Shown in pieces: positions 1 to 7,944 of a stretch of 64,000 nucleotides of DNA. The notes beneath the pieces were generated by a model that was given only the letters and a program-made list of their open reading frames with translations, was not told the origin of the DNA and did no database searches. Source of the stretch: an uncultured Bacteroides sp. (GTDB lineage: Bacteria; Bacteroidota; Bacteroidia; Bacteroidales; Bacteroidaceae); NCBI RefSeq assembly GCF_959029255.1, contig NZ_CAUFUE010000001.1, forward strand, positions 186,001 through 250,000, written 5' to 3'. Each line of letters starts with the position of its first letter. The stretch's first letter is position 1. Made by a program: the position numbers and the translations under genes.

Positions 1-224
1 CCCACGTTGTCCTCCTCAAGGTTCATCACAATGGCTTTGATACCGTTGTCGAATTCCAGCAATTCGTTTGCTTCAGCATTGCGCAATCCGTAGATACGGG
101 CCACGCCATCACTGACTTGCAGCACCGTACCGATTTCATCCAGTTGCACGCGGGTATCAATCCCTTCCAACTGCTTACGGAGGATATCGGAAACTTCGCT
201 TACTTTTATATTTCCAGACAACAT
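1..224 (-). CDS. atpA: ATP synthase F1 subunit alpha, N-terminal part (partial)
   Basis: Only the first 74 or so codons are present; the gene runs off the left edge. The N-terminus MLSGNIKVSEVSDIL, followed by a stretch containing VQLDEIGTVLQVSDGVARI and GLRNAEANELLEF, is the beta-barrel domain of F1 alpha subunits, which carry the non-catalytic nucleotide sites of the membrane-associated F1 ring. It is downstream of atpH in the minus-strand atp operon. The 120-bp spacer to atpH is filled with degenerate ATTTACG-type repeats. Identification is firm from sequence and context; nothing can be said about the rest of the protein. Confidence 0.95.
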   Translation of the reverse strand, partial: MLSGNIKVSEVSDILRKQLEGIDTRVQLDEIGTVLQVSDGVARIYGLRNAEANELLEFDNGIKAIVMNLEEDNV

Positions 225-344
225 TTTATTTACGATTTAATTATTTACGATTTACGCTTGGCATTACTTTTCTTCATCAGACCGATTCACTCTTTACAAC
301 TAAAAGTAACTTCAATCGTAAATCGCAAATCGTCCAATCGTAAA

Positions 345-905
345 TCACACGATTCTTCTATTTTTATCAATGAACTGTTGTTTCACTTTCTTAAGCTGGG
401 TAGCGATACTTGCATCCAGACGATAATCGTTGATATCGAATACAAAACCACCCTCAATGGACGGATCGACTTCGGTCTGCAACTCCATTTCGGCATGCAG
501 CAAATGAGAAGCGCTATTTCTGATACGTTCCCAAACATCACGGCTCACGGGCACAGCGGTTATCAGCTTTGCCACACCGATATGCCTGTCATTGCGGTAG
601 AGTTTCAGGAAGCTCAAGGCAATGTACTGAAGGAAAGACTCACGCTTGTTTTTCAGCACCAACGTGATGAAACGAGTAAACTCACGTCCGGCAGGAGCAT
701 CGCCCACAGTAGCCGCACAGATAAGCGTAAACTTCTCCCGTATCGTCAGAATGGGGTTATCCAATGCTTCGCGCAGGTCAGGATGTTTTTCGAAGCTTCG
801 CGTCAACATACGCATTTCGGCGTACATCGAGTCCTCCGTCCCTGTACTCTTGGCATACTCCATGAGCGCCTTTGCATATCGCATCGAAACAATTCCTATA
901 TCCAT
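345..905 (-). CDS. atpH: ATP synthase F1 subunit delta
   Basis: A 186-residue protein starting MDIGIVSMRYAKALMEYAKS, the usual N-terminal helix of delta/OSCP subunits. The C-terminal part has the family pattern ITAVPVSRDVW and then EVDPSIEGGFVFDINDYRLDASI, which ends delta subunits. It joins the peripheral stalk (subunit b) to the top of the F1 head. It lies between atpF and atpA in the minus-strand operon. The 48-bp gap to atpF consists of AATTAAA-type 7-bp units. Length is normal for the family (about 175-185). Confidence 0.95.
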   Translation of the reverse strand: MDIGIVSMRYAKALMEYAKSTGTEDSMYAEMRMLTRSFEKHPDLREALDNPILTIREKFTLICAATVGDAPAGREFTRFITLVLKNKRESFLQYIALSFLKLYRNDRHIGVAKLITAVPVSRDVWERIRNSASHLLHAEMELQTEVDPSIEGGFVFDINDYRLDASIATQLKKVKQQFIDKNRRIV

Positions 906-953
906 TTCTCAATTAAAAATTAAAAATTAAAGATTAAAAGCTAATGACAGCCT

Positions 954-1460
954 TTAATTATTCTCGCTTGCCATCAGCATCTCATCCAGCATCCGGTCAA
1001 TCATTTCCATCTGCTCATGCTTCTCGTCCAGGTTCTTGCGGATTACTTTCTCGGCAATATCTACCGACAACACCGCTACTTGACGCCGAATATCGCGGAT
1101 AGCTTCTTCCTTCTCCAGCTGTATCTGTTTTTTCACATCGCTCAGCTCTTTCTGCGCGGCGACTTCCGCCTGCTTGCGCGCTTCGACGATAATCTTGTCA
1201 CGCTCGTGCATCGCCTCCCGCAGAATGCGTCCCTGTTCTTTGTTGGCAGCGGCAATCAACGCTTCGCTCTGCTCTTTCAACTTGGAGAGTTGGGCGTTTG
1301 CTTCGCGTGCCACCTCCATGGATTGGTCTATGTAGGACTTACGGCCTTCCACCATCTTGGTGATGATGGGAAAACCGTATTTAGCCAACACTACAAACAC
1401 CACGCCGAATGAGAGGAGCATCCAGAACAGCAGACCACTATCGGGTAATAACAATGACAT
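954..1460 (-). CDS. atpF: ATP synthase F0 subunit b
   Basis: A 168-residue protein with one N-terminal membrane helix (about residues 8-28, rich in L, F and V) followed by a long, charged, nearly uninterrupted helix of K, E, Q and R with few prolines. This is the classic architecture of the b subunit, which dimerises as the peripheral stator stalk. The C-terminus (IRKNLDEKHEQMEMIDRML) is the part that contacts delta. It is 9 bp downstream of atpE, so the two are almost certainly cotranscribed. Confidence 0.95.
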   Translation of the reverse strand: MSLLLPDSGLLFWMLLSFGVVFVVLAKYGFPIITKMVEGRKSYIDQSMEVAREANAQLSKLKEQSEALIAAANKEQGRILREAMHERDKIIVEARKQAEVAAQKELSDVKKQIQLEKEEAIRDIRRQVAVLSVDIAEKVIRKNLDEKHEQMEMIDRMLDEMLMASENN

Positions 1461-1469
1461 AATTTTATG

Positions 1470-1736
1470 TTATAAGAAGAATACCAACAAACAAACAACA
1501 ACAGCCAGCAAAGCGACACCTTCAATCAAGGCGGCGGCAATAATCATGTTCATACGGATATCTCCCGATGCTTCCGGTTGACGGGCAATAGCCTCCATGG
1601 CAGAGCTACCGATTTTACCAATACCCAGACCTGCACCAATAACGGCGATACCAGCACCCAGTGCTGCTCCCAATTTGCTGATTCCCACACCTGCCGCAGC
1701 AGCTTGTAATAATACAGATAGTAACATAATGTTCAA
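1470..1736 (-). CDS. atpE: ATP synthase F0 subunit c (ring proteolipid)
   Basis: An 88-residue hydrophobic hairpin. Helix 1 carries the glycine-rich packing motif GAGIAVIGAGLGIG; the polar loop ARQPEA is the F1-contacting loop (RQP); helix 2 has the ion-carrying Glu in AALIEGVALLAVV. The Glu is followed by Gly-Val, not Ser-Thr, and helix 1 lacks the Gln of sodium-type rings, so I infer proton coupling. The N-terminal 20 residues (MNIMLLSVLLQAAAAG) may be an uncleaved extension of helix 1. It lies between atpB and atpF. Confidence 0.95.
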   Translation of the reverse strand: MNIMLLSVLLQAAAAGVGISKLGAALGAGIAVIGAGLGIGKIGSSAMEAIARQPEASGDIRMNMIIAAALIEGVALLAVVVCLLVFFL

Positions 1737-1803
1737 ATTTTTAAATGGTTATTTTTATTAATATTTATATTCTCAATAATCACCTTATAACTTCATAACT
1801 TCA

Positions 1804-2913
1804 TCACTTTATGGCCTTCTCACCCGTCTTCTCCTTATGCTCTTCCTGCGCCAGTCCGATAAAGACTGCCGACAGCATAGTGAACACGTATGCCTGGATA
1901 AAGGCAACCAACAGTTCCAATGCATTCATAAAGATATTAAACAACACCGAAGCAAAAGTCAGCGAACCATTAAGCACAGGCCCCATACTTGCCGAGATAA
2001 ATATCAGGCAGGTCAGCACCAACATAGCCATGTGTCCAGCCAGCATATTGGCAAAAAGACGAATCATCAAGGCAAAAGGCTTGGTGAAGATACCGAAAAG
2101 CTCAATCAACGGCATCATGGGAACAGGTGCGTTGAGCCACCAAGGCACATCAGGCCAAAAGATATCTTTCCAATAAGTTTTAGTCCCGAAAACATTGACG
2201 GCAAAGAAAGTACACAGAGCCAGTACCATTGTAATGGCTATGTTCCCAGTTACATTGGCGCCACCGGGAAAGAAAGGTATCAACCCCATTATATTGTTTA
2301 TGAAGATAAAGAAAAATGCCGTCAGCAAGTAGGGCGCAAACTTATGGTATTTAGGTCCCACGCAACTTTTGATTACATCGTCATTCACCATCATGATAAA
2401 CATTTCCATAAAGCCCACGAATCCGCCCGGCGCCTCACTTCCTTGCGGATGCTTCCGATACCAGCGAGCCACTCCCAATATAATGGCAATCAGCAGTAGA
2501 CTGTTGAATATCAACGCAAAGGCAACTTTTGTGATGGAGAAATCCCACGGGCGCACTTCATTACCCGCAGCATCCGATTCCACCAATTTGCCCTCATATT
2601 TACTACCTTCCGGAGCAATGGTAAGTCCCTCATACGTCCCTCCGTTCTCTTCAAGACGCGAGGACAAAAATACATGCCATCCACTGGAGTGGCTATATAC
2701 TATAATCGGTAACGGAACAGTGATATGAGTCTTTCCCCACGTCGTGATGTGCCATTCATAAGCATCGCCGATATGGCCGAAGACAATCTCCTTCACGTTC
2801 ACCTCGTTATCTTTCTGTTCGGCAACGGTTATCGTGTCAGTCTGCGCAAAGACAGTGCCCGACAAACTCAATGCCAGAAAAACCAACGCTAATATGTTAC
2901 GCATTCGTTTCAT
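1804..2913 (-). CDS. atpB: ATP synthase F0 subunit a, with N-terminal extension
   Basis: A 369-residue subunit a. The C-terminal two thirds have the usual membrane helices and the essential Arg in PFALMIRLFANMLAGH, followed by the conserved AFIQAYVFTMLSAVFIGLA. The protein is about 100 residues longer than the E. coli subunit. The extra N-terminal part begins with a cleavable-looking signal peptide (ILALVFLALSLSGTVFAQ) and then a soluble, probably periplasmic segment with many charged and aromatic residues. Such extensions are known in Bacteroidetes. Its start overlaps the end of the upstream atpI-like gene by 17 bp, indicating tight cotranscription. Confidence 0.95.
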   Translation of the reverse strand: MKRMRNILALVFLALSLSGTVFAQTDTITVAEQKDNEVNVKEIVFGHIGDAYEWHITTWGKTHITVPLPIIVYSHSSGWHVFLSSRLEENGGTYEGLTIAPEGSKYEGKLVESDAAGNEVRPWDFSITKVAFALIFNSLLLIAIILGVARWYRKHPQGSEAPGGFVGFMEMFIMMVNDDVIKSCVGPKYHKFAPYLLTAFFFIFINNIMGLIPFFPGGANVTGNIAITMVLALCTFFAVNVFGTKTYWKDIFWPDVPWWLNAPVPMMPLIELFGIFTKPFALMIRLFANMLAGHMAMLVLTCLIFISASMGPVLNGSLTFASVLFNIFMNALELLVAFIQAYVFTMLSAVFIGLAQEEHKEKTGEKAIK

Positions 2914-3322
2914 TATTCCTTTTCTTTTTCAGCTTCCGGTTCGCCTCAAACATAAAGAAAAACCAGGAATCATATATCAGATAAATCAAATAGTTCGCAA
3001 TGAATGTCAGTAAGAACTCTTTAGCTTCTTCGCGCACTACGATGCAATACACCCCCATCACAATGATGGAAAACAGCATTCTCATTACTCGTAGCAACAT
3101 ATAAATCTGCAACAATCGTTGCGGTGAGTGCTTACGGCACATTTCAGTCATGCTGATGGTAAACACCCCGAAAGCAAAGAAAAACAAAGGTATCAACGGA
3201 TAACCGCCGAAATAATGGTGCGGGAAAAAGTTGAAATAAACTCCACCTCCTACTACACCTATCAGCAACGTCAGTAAAGCCGACTGCCACAAGTAATTCC
3301 GTTTAGTTATACTAATACTCAA
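2897..3322 (-). CDS. AtpI-like small membrane protein in the atp operon
   Basis: A 141-residue protein with about four predicted membrane segments (roughly 14-32, 42-60, 77-97 and 104-125) and a basic C-terminus (NRKLKKKRNN). I recognise no strong motif. Position between atpC and atpB, overlapping atpB, and the membrane topology match the poorly conserved AtpI/DUF-type proteins that assist c-ring assembly or Mg2+ supply in other atp operons. Function is inferred from position only. Confidence 0.75.
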   Translation of the reverse strand: MSISITKRNYLWQSALLTLLIGVVGGGVYFNFFPHHYFGGYPLIPLFFFAFGVFTISMTEMCRKHSPQRLLQIYMLLRVMRMLFSIIVMGVYCIVVREEAKEFLLTFIANYLIYLIYDSWFFFMFEANRKLKKKRNNETNA

Positions 3323-3377
3323 AACGATATTAATTACAAATTTCTAATTTACAAAACATAAATCATAAATCCGAGAG

Positions 3378-3635
3378 CTATTCATTCTCCACGCAAACGG
3401 AAACCGTTTCACCACTCATCTCAATAAAACCGCCCTTAATGTTTTGCGTATGCTCCTCATCCTTCGTCACATACGTCAGCACACCGGCTTGTAAAGACGA
3501 AACAATAGGCGCATGCTGTGGCAAAATAGTGAATGAACCTGCCGTACCTGGCAATGTAACACTCTCCACTTCTCCTTTGAAAATTTCTCTTTCGGGCGAC
3601 ACCATATCCAAATACAGTTTCTTCACCATTTTCAT
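3378..3635 (-). CDS. atpC: ATP synthase F1 subunit epsilon, short form
   Basis: An 85-residue protein with the N-terminal beta-sandwich of epsilon subunits: MVSPEREIFKGEVESVTLPG, then GSFTILPQHAPIVSSLQAG. It ends right after the beta-sandwich, so it lacks the C-terminal helical hairpin (about 45-50 residues) that inhibits ATP hydrolysis in E. coli-type enzymes. There is no sign of a frameshift; the short form looks native and is common in Bacteroidetes. It is the second gene of the operon, about 50 bp after atpD. Confidence 0.92.
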   Translation of the reverse strand: MKMVKKLYLDMVSPEREIFKGEVESVTLPGTAGSFTILPQHAPIVSSLQAGVLTYVTKDEEHTQNIKGGFIEMSGETVSVCVENE

Positions 3636-3686
3636 TTACGGTTTAACGATTTACAATATATGATTAAAATTACATTCACTAAAAAA

Positions 3687-5216
3687 TTAGCTTTTCTTTG
3701 CTTGTTCCAACAACTTCTTACCCTTCTCGATGGCTTCATCAATCGTTCCCACATTCAGGAAAGCCGGTTCGGGCAAGTAGTCCACTTCGCCGTCAAGAAT
3801 CATCTTGAAGCCCTTGATGGTATCCTCTATGGAAACCATGGTACCGGGAACTCCCGTAAACTGCTCGGCAACGGCAAACGGCTGCGACAGGAAACGCTGT
3901 ACGCGGCGTGCGCGGTTCACCAGCGTACGGTCGGCATCCGAAAGTTCTTCCATACCGAGGATAGAGATGATATCTTGCAATTCCTTGTTGCGTTGCAGAA
4001 TTTGCTTTACTCGCTGTGCCACCTCGTAATGTTCCTGCCCCACGATGTGCGGGTCGAGGATGCGGGAAGTGGATTCCAGCGGGTCCACGGCAGGATAGAT
4101 ACCGAGTTCGGTAATCTTACGGCTCAACACCGTCGTTGCGTCCAAGTGCGTAAAGGTAGTGGCAGGCGCAGGGTCGGTCAAGTCATCGGCAGGCACATAC
4201 ACAGCCTGCACGGAAGTGATGGAACCGTTGCGGGTAGAAGTAATACGTTCCTGCATGGCACCCATTTCCGTGGCAAGCGTAGGCTGGTAACCTACCGCCG
4301 ACGGCATACGTCCCAACAGTGCGGATACCTCGGAACCTGCCTGGGTGAAACGGAAAATATTATCGATGAAGAACAGGATATCGCGCGGGCCGTTGTTCTC
4401 AGCCCCCATGTCACGGAAAGACTCCGCCACCGTCAAGCCGGACAATGCCACAGACTGGCGTGCGCCGGGAGGTTCATTCATCTGTCCGAATATCAGGGAT
4501 ACCTGAGACTTTGCCACTTCGTTATAATCTACTTTGGACAAATCCCAATTACCCTCTTCCATGCTCTTTTTAAATTCTTCGCCATAGCGGATAACACCGG
4601 ATTCAATCATTTCCCTCAGCAGGTCGTTACCTTCACGGGTACGCTCTCCTACACCGGCAAAAACAGAAAAGCCGTTCAGCTTCTTGGCGATATTATTGAT
4701 AAGTTCCTGGATAAGCACAGTTTTTCCTACACCGGCACCACCAAACAAACCGATTTTGCCACCCTTACTGTAAGGCTCCAGCAAGTCGATAACCTTGATA
4801 CCCGTGTACAGAACTTCCTGCACGGTGGTCAAATCTTCAAATTTAGGGGGTTCGCGGTGAATAGGATAAGCACCGTCACGGTCCAGTTCTTTCATTCCGT
4901 CGATAGAGTCACCTACCACGTTCATCAGGCGTCCTTTTATCTGCTCACCTATCGGCATGGTGATGGGACCGCCCAGCGGGTAAACCTTCATACCTCTTTG
5001 CAAGCCGTCCGTACTATCCATAGCTACGGTGCGCACGGTATTCTCGCCAATGTGCTGTTGCACCTCCACAATCAATCTTTTACCATGACCTCTTTTTATT
5101 TCCAGTGCGTCGTGAATGCTCGGCAGCATCAGTTCTGCCTCCGTACCTTCAAAATAAACGTCTACAACAGGTCCGATGACCTGTGAGATATGTCCGACAA
5201 TCTGTGACATAAGCAA
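3687..5216 (-). CDS. atpD: ATP synthase F1 subunit beta (catalytic)
   Basis: A 509-residue catalytic subunit. The Walker A loop GGAGVGKT is at residues 159-166, the GERTREGNDL motif follows, and the signature ALSGLTVAE and the Walker B stretch DILFFIDNIFRFTQAG are intact. The N-terminal barrel begins IVGHISQVIGPVVDV. Two in-frame ATGs (MLMSQIV) compete for the start; the second, at 5210, matches the usual length. It is the first gene of the minus-strand operon. A TAnnTTTG box lies about 180 bp upstream at 5394-5401. Confidence 0.97.
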   Translation of the reverse strand: MLMSQIVGHISQVIGPVVDVYFEGTEAELMLPSIHDALEIKRGHGKRLIVEVQQHIGENTVRTVAMDSTDGLQRGMKVYPLGGPITMPIGEQIKGRLMNVVGDSIDGMKELDRDGAYPIHREPPKFEDLTTVQEVLYTGIKVIDLLEPYSKGGKIGLFGGAGVGKTVLIQELINNIAKKLNGFSVFAGVGERTREGNDLLREMIESGVIRYGEEFKKSMEEGNWDLSKVDYNEVAKSQVSLIFGQMNEPPGARQSVALSGLTVAESFRDMGAENNGPRDILFFIDNIFRFTQAGSEVSALLGRMPSAVGYQPTLATEMGAMQERITSTRNGSITSVQAVYVPADDLTDPAPATTFTHLDATTVLSRKITELGIYPAVDPLESTSRILDPHIVGQEHYEVAQRVKQILQRNKELQDIISILGMEELSDADRTLVNRARRVQRFLSQPFAVAEQFTGVPGTMVSIEDTIKGFKMILDGEVDYLPEPAFLNVGTIDEAIEKGKKLLEQAKKS

Positions 5217-5393
5217 TCTTTTTATATTCTTTTTTTCTTAATTATTATCCGGTAAAGTTGTGAGTTGTCGCGTAGTATCCTCAAATTAAGTTCAGCCCAG
5301 TCGCGTCGTTTCATCAAGACTCAATCGATGTTTGTAGATATAACATTCGCAGATGGCGCTTTGTTCATCCGGATAGTTATATAAACAACTTTG

Positions 5394-5401
5394 CAAATGT
5401 A
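5394..5401 (-). promoter_or_regulatory. Candidate Bacteroides -7 box upstream of atpD
   Basis: On the minus strand the sequence reads TACATTTG, a full match to TAnnTTTG, the -7 element of the Bacteroides primary sigma factor. No clear TTTG -33 box sits at the usual 19-21 bp spacing. It implies a 5' UTR of about 170 nt for the atp operon. Confidence 0.45.
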
Positions 5402-5526
5402 TAAACAAATTACGTCCTGTTGTTCTCGTGAGTAGCTTTTTTTCTATAAATTATACGATTTTGAACGATTAATACTACAATTAGAACAATTTGTTACAGG
5501 AAAGGTAACATTGGTTAACAGTTTTT

Positions 5527-5614
5527 CAGCGGCCATTTTTCGGCCACCCAAGCGGCCACCCTTTCATTCTAGCAGCCAGCGCGTTACGGGCAAAAGCGGC
5601 CACCCAAGCGGCCA
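5527..5614. repeat. GC-rich array of AGCGGCCA motifs, about 22-bp spacing
   Basis: Copies of AGCGGCCA (one AGCAGCCA) start at 5528, 5551, 5571, 5595 and 5607, and an extra CGGCCA is at 5541. The steps are 23, 20, 24 and 12 bp, close to one or two helical turns. Cut at 22 bp, the region gives four loosely similar units. It differs sharply in GC content from the AT-rich flanks. Confidence 0.7.
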
Positions 5615-5672
5615 GCAAACGTACACAACATAAGTAAATTAGAAGATAAGATATACTATCGTATATCTAGGG

Positions 5673-5782
5673 ATGCATGCGGACGAAAAAAACGCACGAT
5701 GTATCCGCCGCAAACAGATGATGCGTTCGGGGCAAACGGATAATGCGTTTCCACCGGACAGATGATGCGTTTTATATGCATT
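5673..5782. repeat. Five degenerate 22-bp tandem units
   Basis: Units of exactly 22 bp run 5673-5694, 5695-5716, 5717-5738, 5739-5760 and 5761-5782. The core GATGATGCGTT begins units 3 and 5 and, with one change, unit 4; units 1-4 end in AAACG, AAACA or GGACA. There are no spacers between units. The array lies about 130 bp upstream of the pilus operon start. Confidence 0.8.
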
Positions 5783-5914
5783 ACATGCAAAGGGAAAAAT
5801 AACTCTTTTTGGGAAACTAAATTGAATGATTTACGTTACATACACAAACCAAGTATTCATTTCAGTATTTTTCCTAAACCAATATATTTATGTTGTTTTT
5901 AAAATTAATTCATT

Positions 5915-7027
5915 ATGAAAAAGTTGTTTCTTTCTATTGCGGCTTTCAGCTGCATCTTTCTGGCTTCCTGTAGTCGAAACGACGAAGTAACAGAAGCCAC
6001 TGAACCGGGTGCCCCGGCTTTGCTTAAGGTGAACCTTGCATCCGATGTCATCACCAAGGCATCCGGCGCGCCGGTAGCCAACGATGAGTCTAAAATAGGC
6101 CAAGGTATCATTCTCGTATTTCGTGGCACCGGCCTTAATCCTGTCCTCGACGGTAAATCGACTTTTGACTTTTCAACAACGGGCAATGCACCTGTGACGG
6201 TAAATATCACTGCCGGTGCCAGCAGGCATATCTATGTAATTGCCAACATCAGCAATGCAGCAGACTTCAATAGTGTGACGCGCGTTTCCGACCTTTACAA
6301 CTTAGCCAACAAGTATCAGCTGACAGCCATGCGTACAGGTACTAATCTGGGAATGAGTGGTTTCGTAGAAAATATCGATGCTTCAAACGCCACAACGGCT
6401 TCTCCGGTCAGCGTCACCGTACCATTGCGTTTCTTAGGTTCGCGTGTGCACATAGACTGGGACTTGTCTCAACTACCAAGCAATATGACTGGATTTTCCA
6501 TCACAGGAGCCTATCTGCTTAATGTGAAGTCAAAAACTGATTATTTCTCAGCCCCTAATACATACCTGACCGCCAATGTGAATTCTTTCTTGCGTGGTAA
6601 AAACGATATCAGTGCATTCAGCGGCAGTTACCTGCCTGTGGCTCCGGCAACCAACACATACGATGCCGCATTGATGGTGGCTGATCTTAGCGCAGACAAA
6701 GGTTTTGCGAAGAACTATTTCTATGTACTCGAAAATAACAGTATGGCTCCCACAATCGTAGGTCTTGAAGGTAAAATAGGTTCGGATACCTACTACTACC
6801 CCATCGTCATCAATGGTGACCAAAACGGTTCGGGCACGGGAGGTACAACTAATGCAGGTGACAAGTCATTGGTGGTTAAACGCGGTAATATCTATAATGT
6901 AAAAGCTATTATAAAAGGTTTTGGTAACAACGACCCATACGCTCCCCTCAGCAAGGGTGCCATCAATGTAACCATTACGCCTGCCGCATGGAATCCTGTA
7001 ATCCTAATAGATCAGGAATTCAATTGA
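5915..7027 (+). CDS. Fimbrillin-type (FimA/Mfa1 family) lipoprotein
   Basis: A 370-residue SPII lipoprotein: signal peptide with lipobox FLASC, lipidated Cys19. The body is rich in beta-strand, Asn, Thr and Ser, with the two-lobed pattern of Bacteroidales type V pilins (a lobe ending around residue 150, then VSVTVPLRFLGSRVHIDWDL, then a C-terminal part ending NVTITPAAWNPV). In this family the lipid-anchored precursor is cut by an Arg/Lys protease at the cell surface and polymerises by strand exchange; the family role is known, its use here is inferred. It is the first gene of a three-gene operon, 1 bp before the next ORF. Major-shaft versus accessory role is not decided by sequence. Confidence 0.8.
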   Translation: MKKLFLSIAAFSCIFLASCSRNDEVTEATEPGAPALLKVNLASDVITKASGAPVANDESKIGQGIILVFRGTGLNPVLDGKSTFDFSTTGNAPVTVNITAGASRHIYVIANISNAADFNSVTRVSDLYNLANKYQLTAMRTGTNLGMSGFVENIDASNATTASPVSVTVPLRFLGSRVHIDWDLSQLPSNMTGFSITGAYLLNVKSKTDYFSAPNTYLTANVNSFLRGKNDISAFSGSYLPVAPATNTYDAALMVADLSADKGFAKNYFYVLENNSMAPTIVGLEGKIGSDTYYYPIVINGDQNGSGTGGTTNAGDKSLVVKRGNIYNVKAIIKGFGNNDPYAPLSKGAINVTITPAAWNPVILIDQEFN

Positions 7028-7028
7028 T

Positions 7029-7928
7029 ATGAAACTAAACCCTGTCTATACCTGTTGCTGCCTGCTGATGCTCTGCATTGTGCAGGCAGCCTGTATTCGC
7101 GAAGACAACGATGATTGTCCGACCGGGAATGATGAACATGTGCTTACCGTTCACTCGTTTGACGGGCAAGGCAACGAGCTGACCGGTACAGGAGCTGTTT
7201 CCGAAGTAATGTTATATATATTCGACGCACAAAATCATTTTCTGCAAAGTATCGCTTGCAAGGAGAATGAAACCGTGCCCATCAACTATCCGGAACAAGA
7301 AAAAATTGCTGTCATAGGATGGGGCAACAGTCAAAGTAATAATCAGACCATGCCCCAACCTATTCAGGGCACGCCATTGGAAAGTCTGCAAATGAGCCTT
7401 CTACATTCCGGCGAAGGAACTCTGCTATCTCCTGACGATTTATTCTACGGTTCGGTCAACGTAGACTTTTCAGCCATAACCCGTGCCATGACAGTCACTC
7501 ATCAACTGAATCTGCAACGGAAGGTTGCCGGTATGGAGATTATCGTAAAAGGAATTCCTCAACGATTTGAGACCGACGATGAGGACTTCACCTTACAAGT
7601 GAACGAGACTGCGGAAGGAATGAATTTTATGGGAGAACTGACCACGTCTCACAACAATTATCGCCCTACATGCCGTTTCAATTCTTTGAAAGAACTGATA
7701 GCTCCCATTTTTCACACACTGCCCTCGGATGGAAATCCCGTAACGGTTACTCTATATAAAGGTAACAAAACCGTATATGAAGCTTCAACAAATGAAGAAG
7801 GAACTCCCTTTACCCTTGAAGCGGGCAAGTTGCTCTCAATAACTATCGACCTGAACAAAGGTACCGGAGGAAGTGCCAGTTTCTTTGTCAATAAATGGAA
7901 CGAATCGAACATCAACCAGGAATTTTAA
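7029..7928 (+). CDS. FimB/Mfa2-family pilus anchor lipoprotein
   Basis: A 299-residue lipoprotein with lipobox VQAAC (Cys22), followed at once by IREDNDDCP, the Cys-rich start typical of Mfa2/FimB proteins. These anchor the pilus to the outer membrane and limit its length. The rest is beta-rich, with the family-like stretch TVTHQLNLQRKVAGMEIIVKG near residue 155 and NKGTGGSASFFVNKWNESN at the end. It starts 1 bp after the fimbrillin stop and ends 16 bp before the tip-like gene, so the three are one transcription unit. Confidence 0.78.
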   Translation: MKLNPVYTCCCLLMLCIVQAACIREDNDDCPTGNDEHVLTVHSFDGQGNELTGTGAVSEVMLYIFDAQNHFLQSIACKENETVPINYPEQEKIAVIGWGNSQSNNQTMPQPIQGTPLESLQMSLLHSGEGTLLSPDDLFYGSVNVDFSAITRAMTVTHQLNLQRKVAGMEIIVKGIPQRFETDDEDFTLQVNETAEGMNFMGELTTSHNNYRPTCRFNSLKELIAPIFHTLPSDGNPVTVTLYKGNKTVYEASTNEEGTPFTLEAGKLLSITIDLNKGTGGSASFFVNKWNESNINQEF

Positions 7929-7944
7929 ATGAAACTGCTGCCTT

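Larger units (their letters stand above)
5217..5914. other. Long non-coding region between the atp and pilus operons
   Basis: About 700 bp with no credible gene. It holds the leader of the atp operon (5217-5400), an AT-rich part to about 5520, a GC-rich array of AGCGGCCA motifs (5527-5614), an 8-bp-arm palindrome AGATATAC-TATC-GTATATCT (5649-5668), a 22-bp tandem array (5673-5782), and an AT-rich leader before the fimbrillin gene at 5915. Confidence 0.8.

Noticed and set aside
1470..1736. Sodium-type c ring
   Set aside because: The c subunit lacks the Gln in helix 1 and the Ser/Thr after the carboxylate that make a Na+ site; a proton ring is more likely.
3660..5186. A 508-codon plus-strand ORF opposite atpD
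   Set aside because: It is the antisense shadow of a highly conserved gene; its translation has no recognisable domain and the opposite frame has all catalytic motifs.
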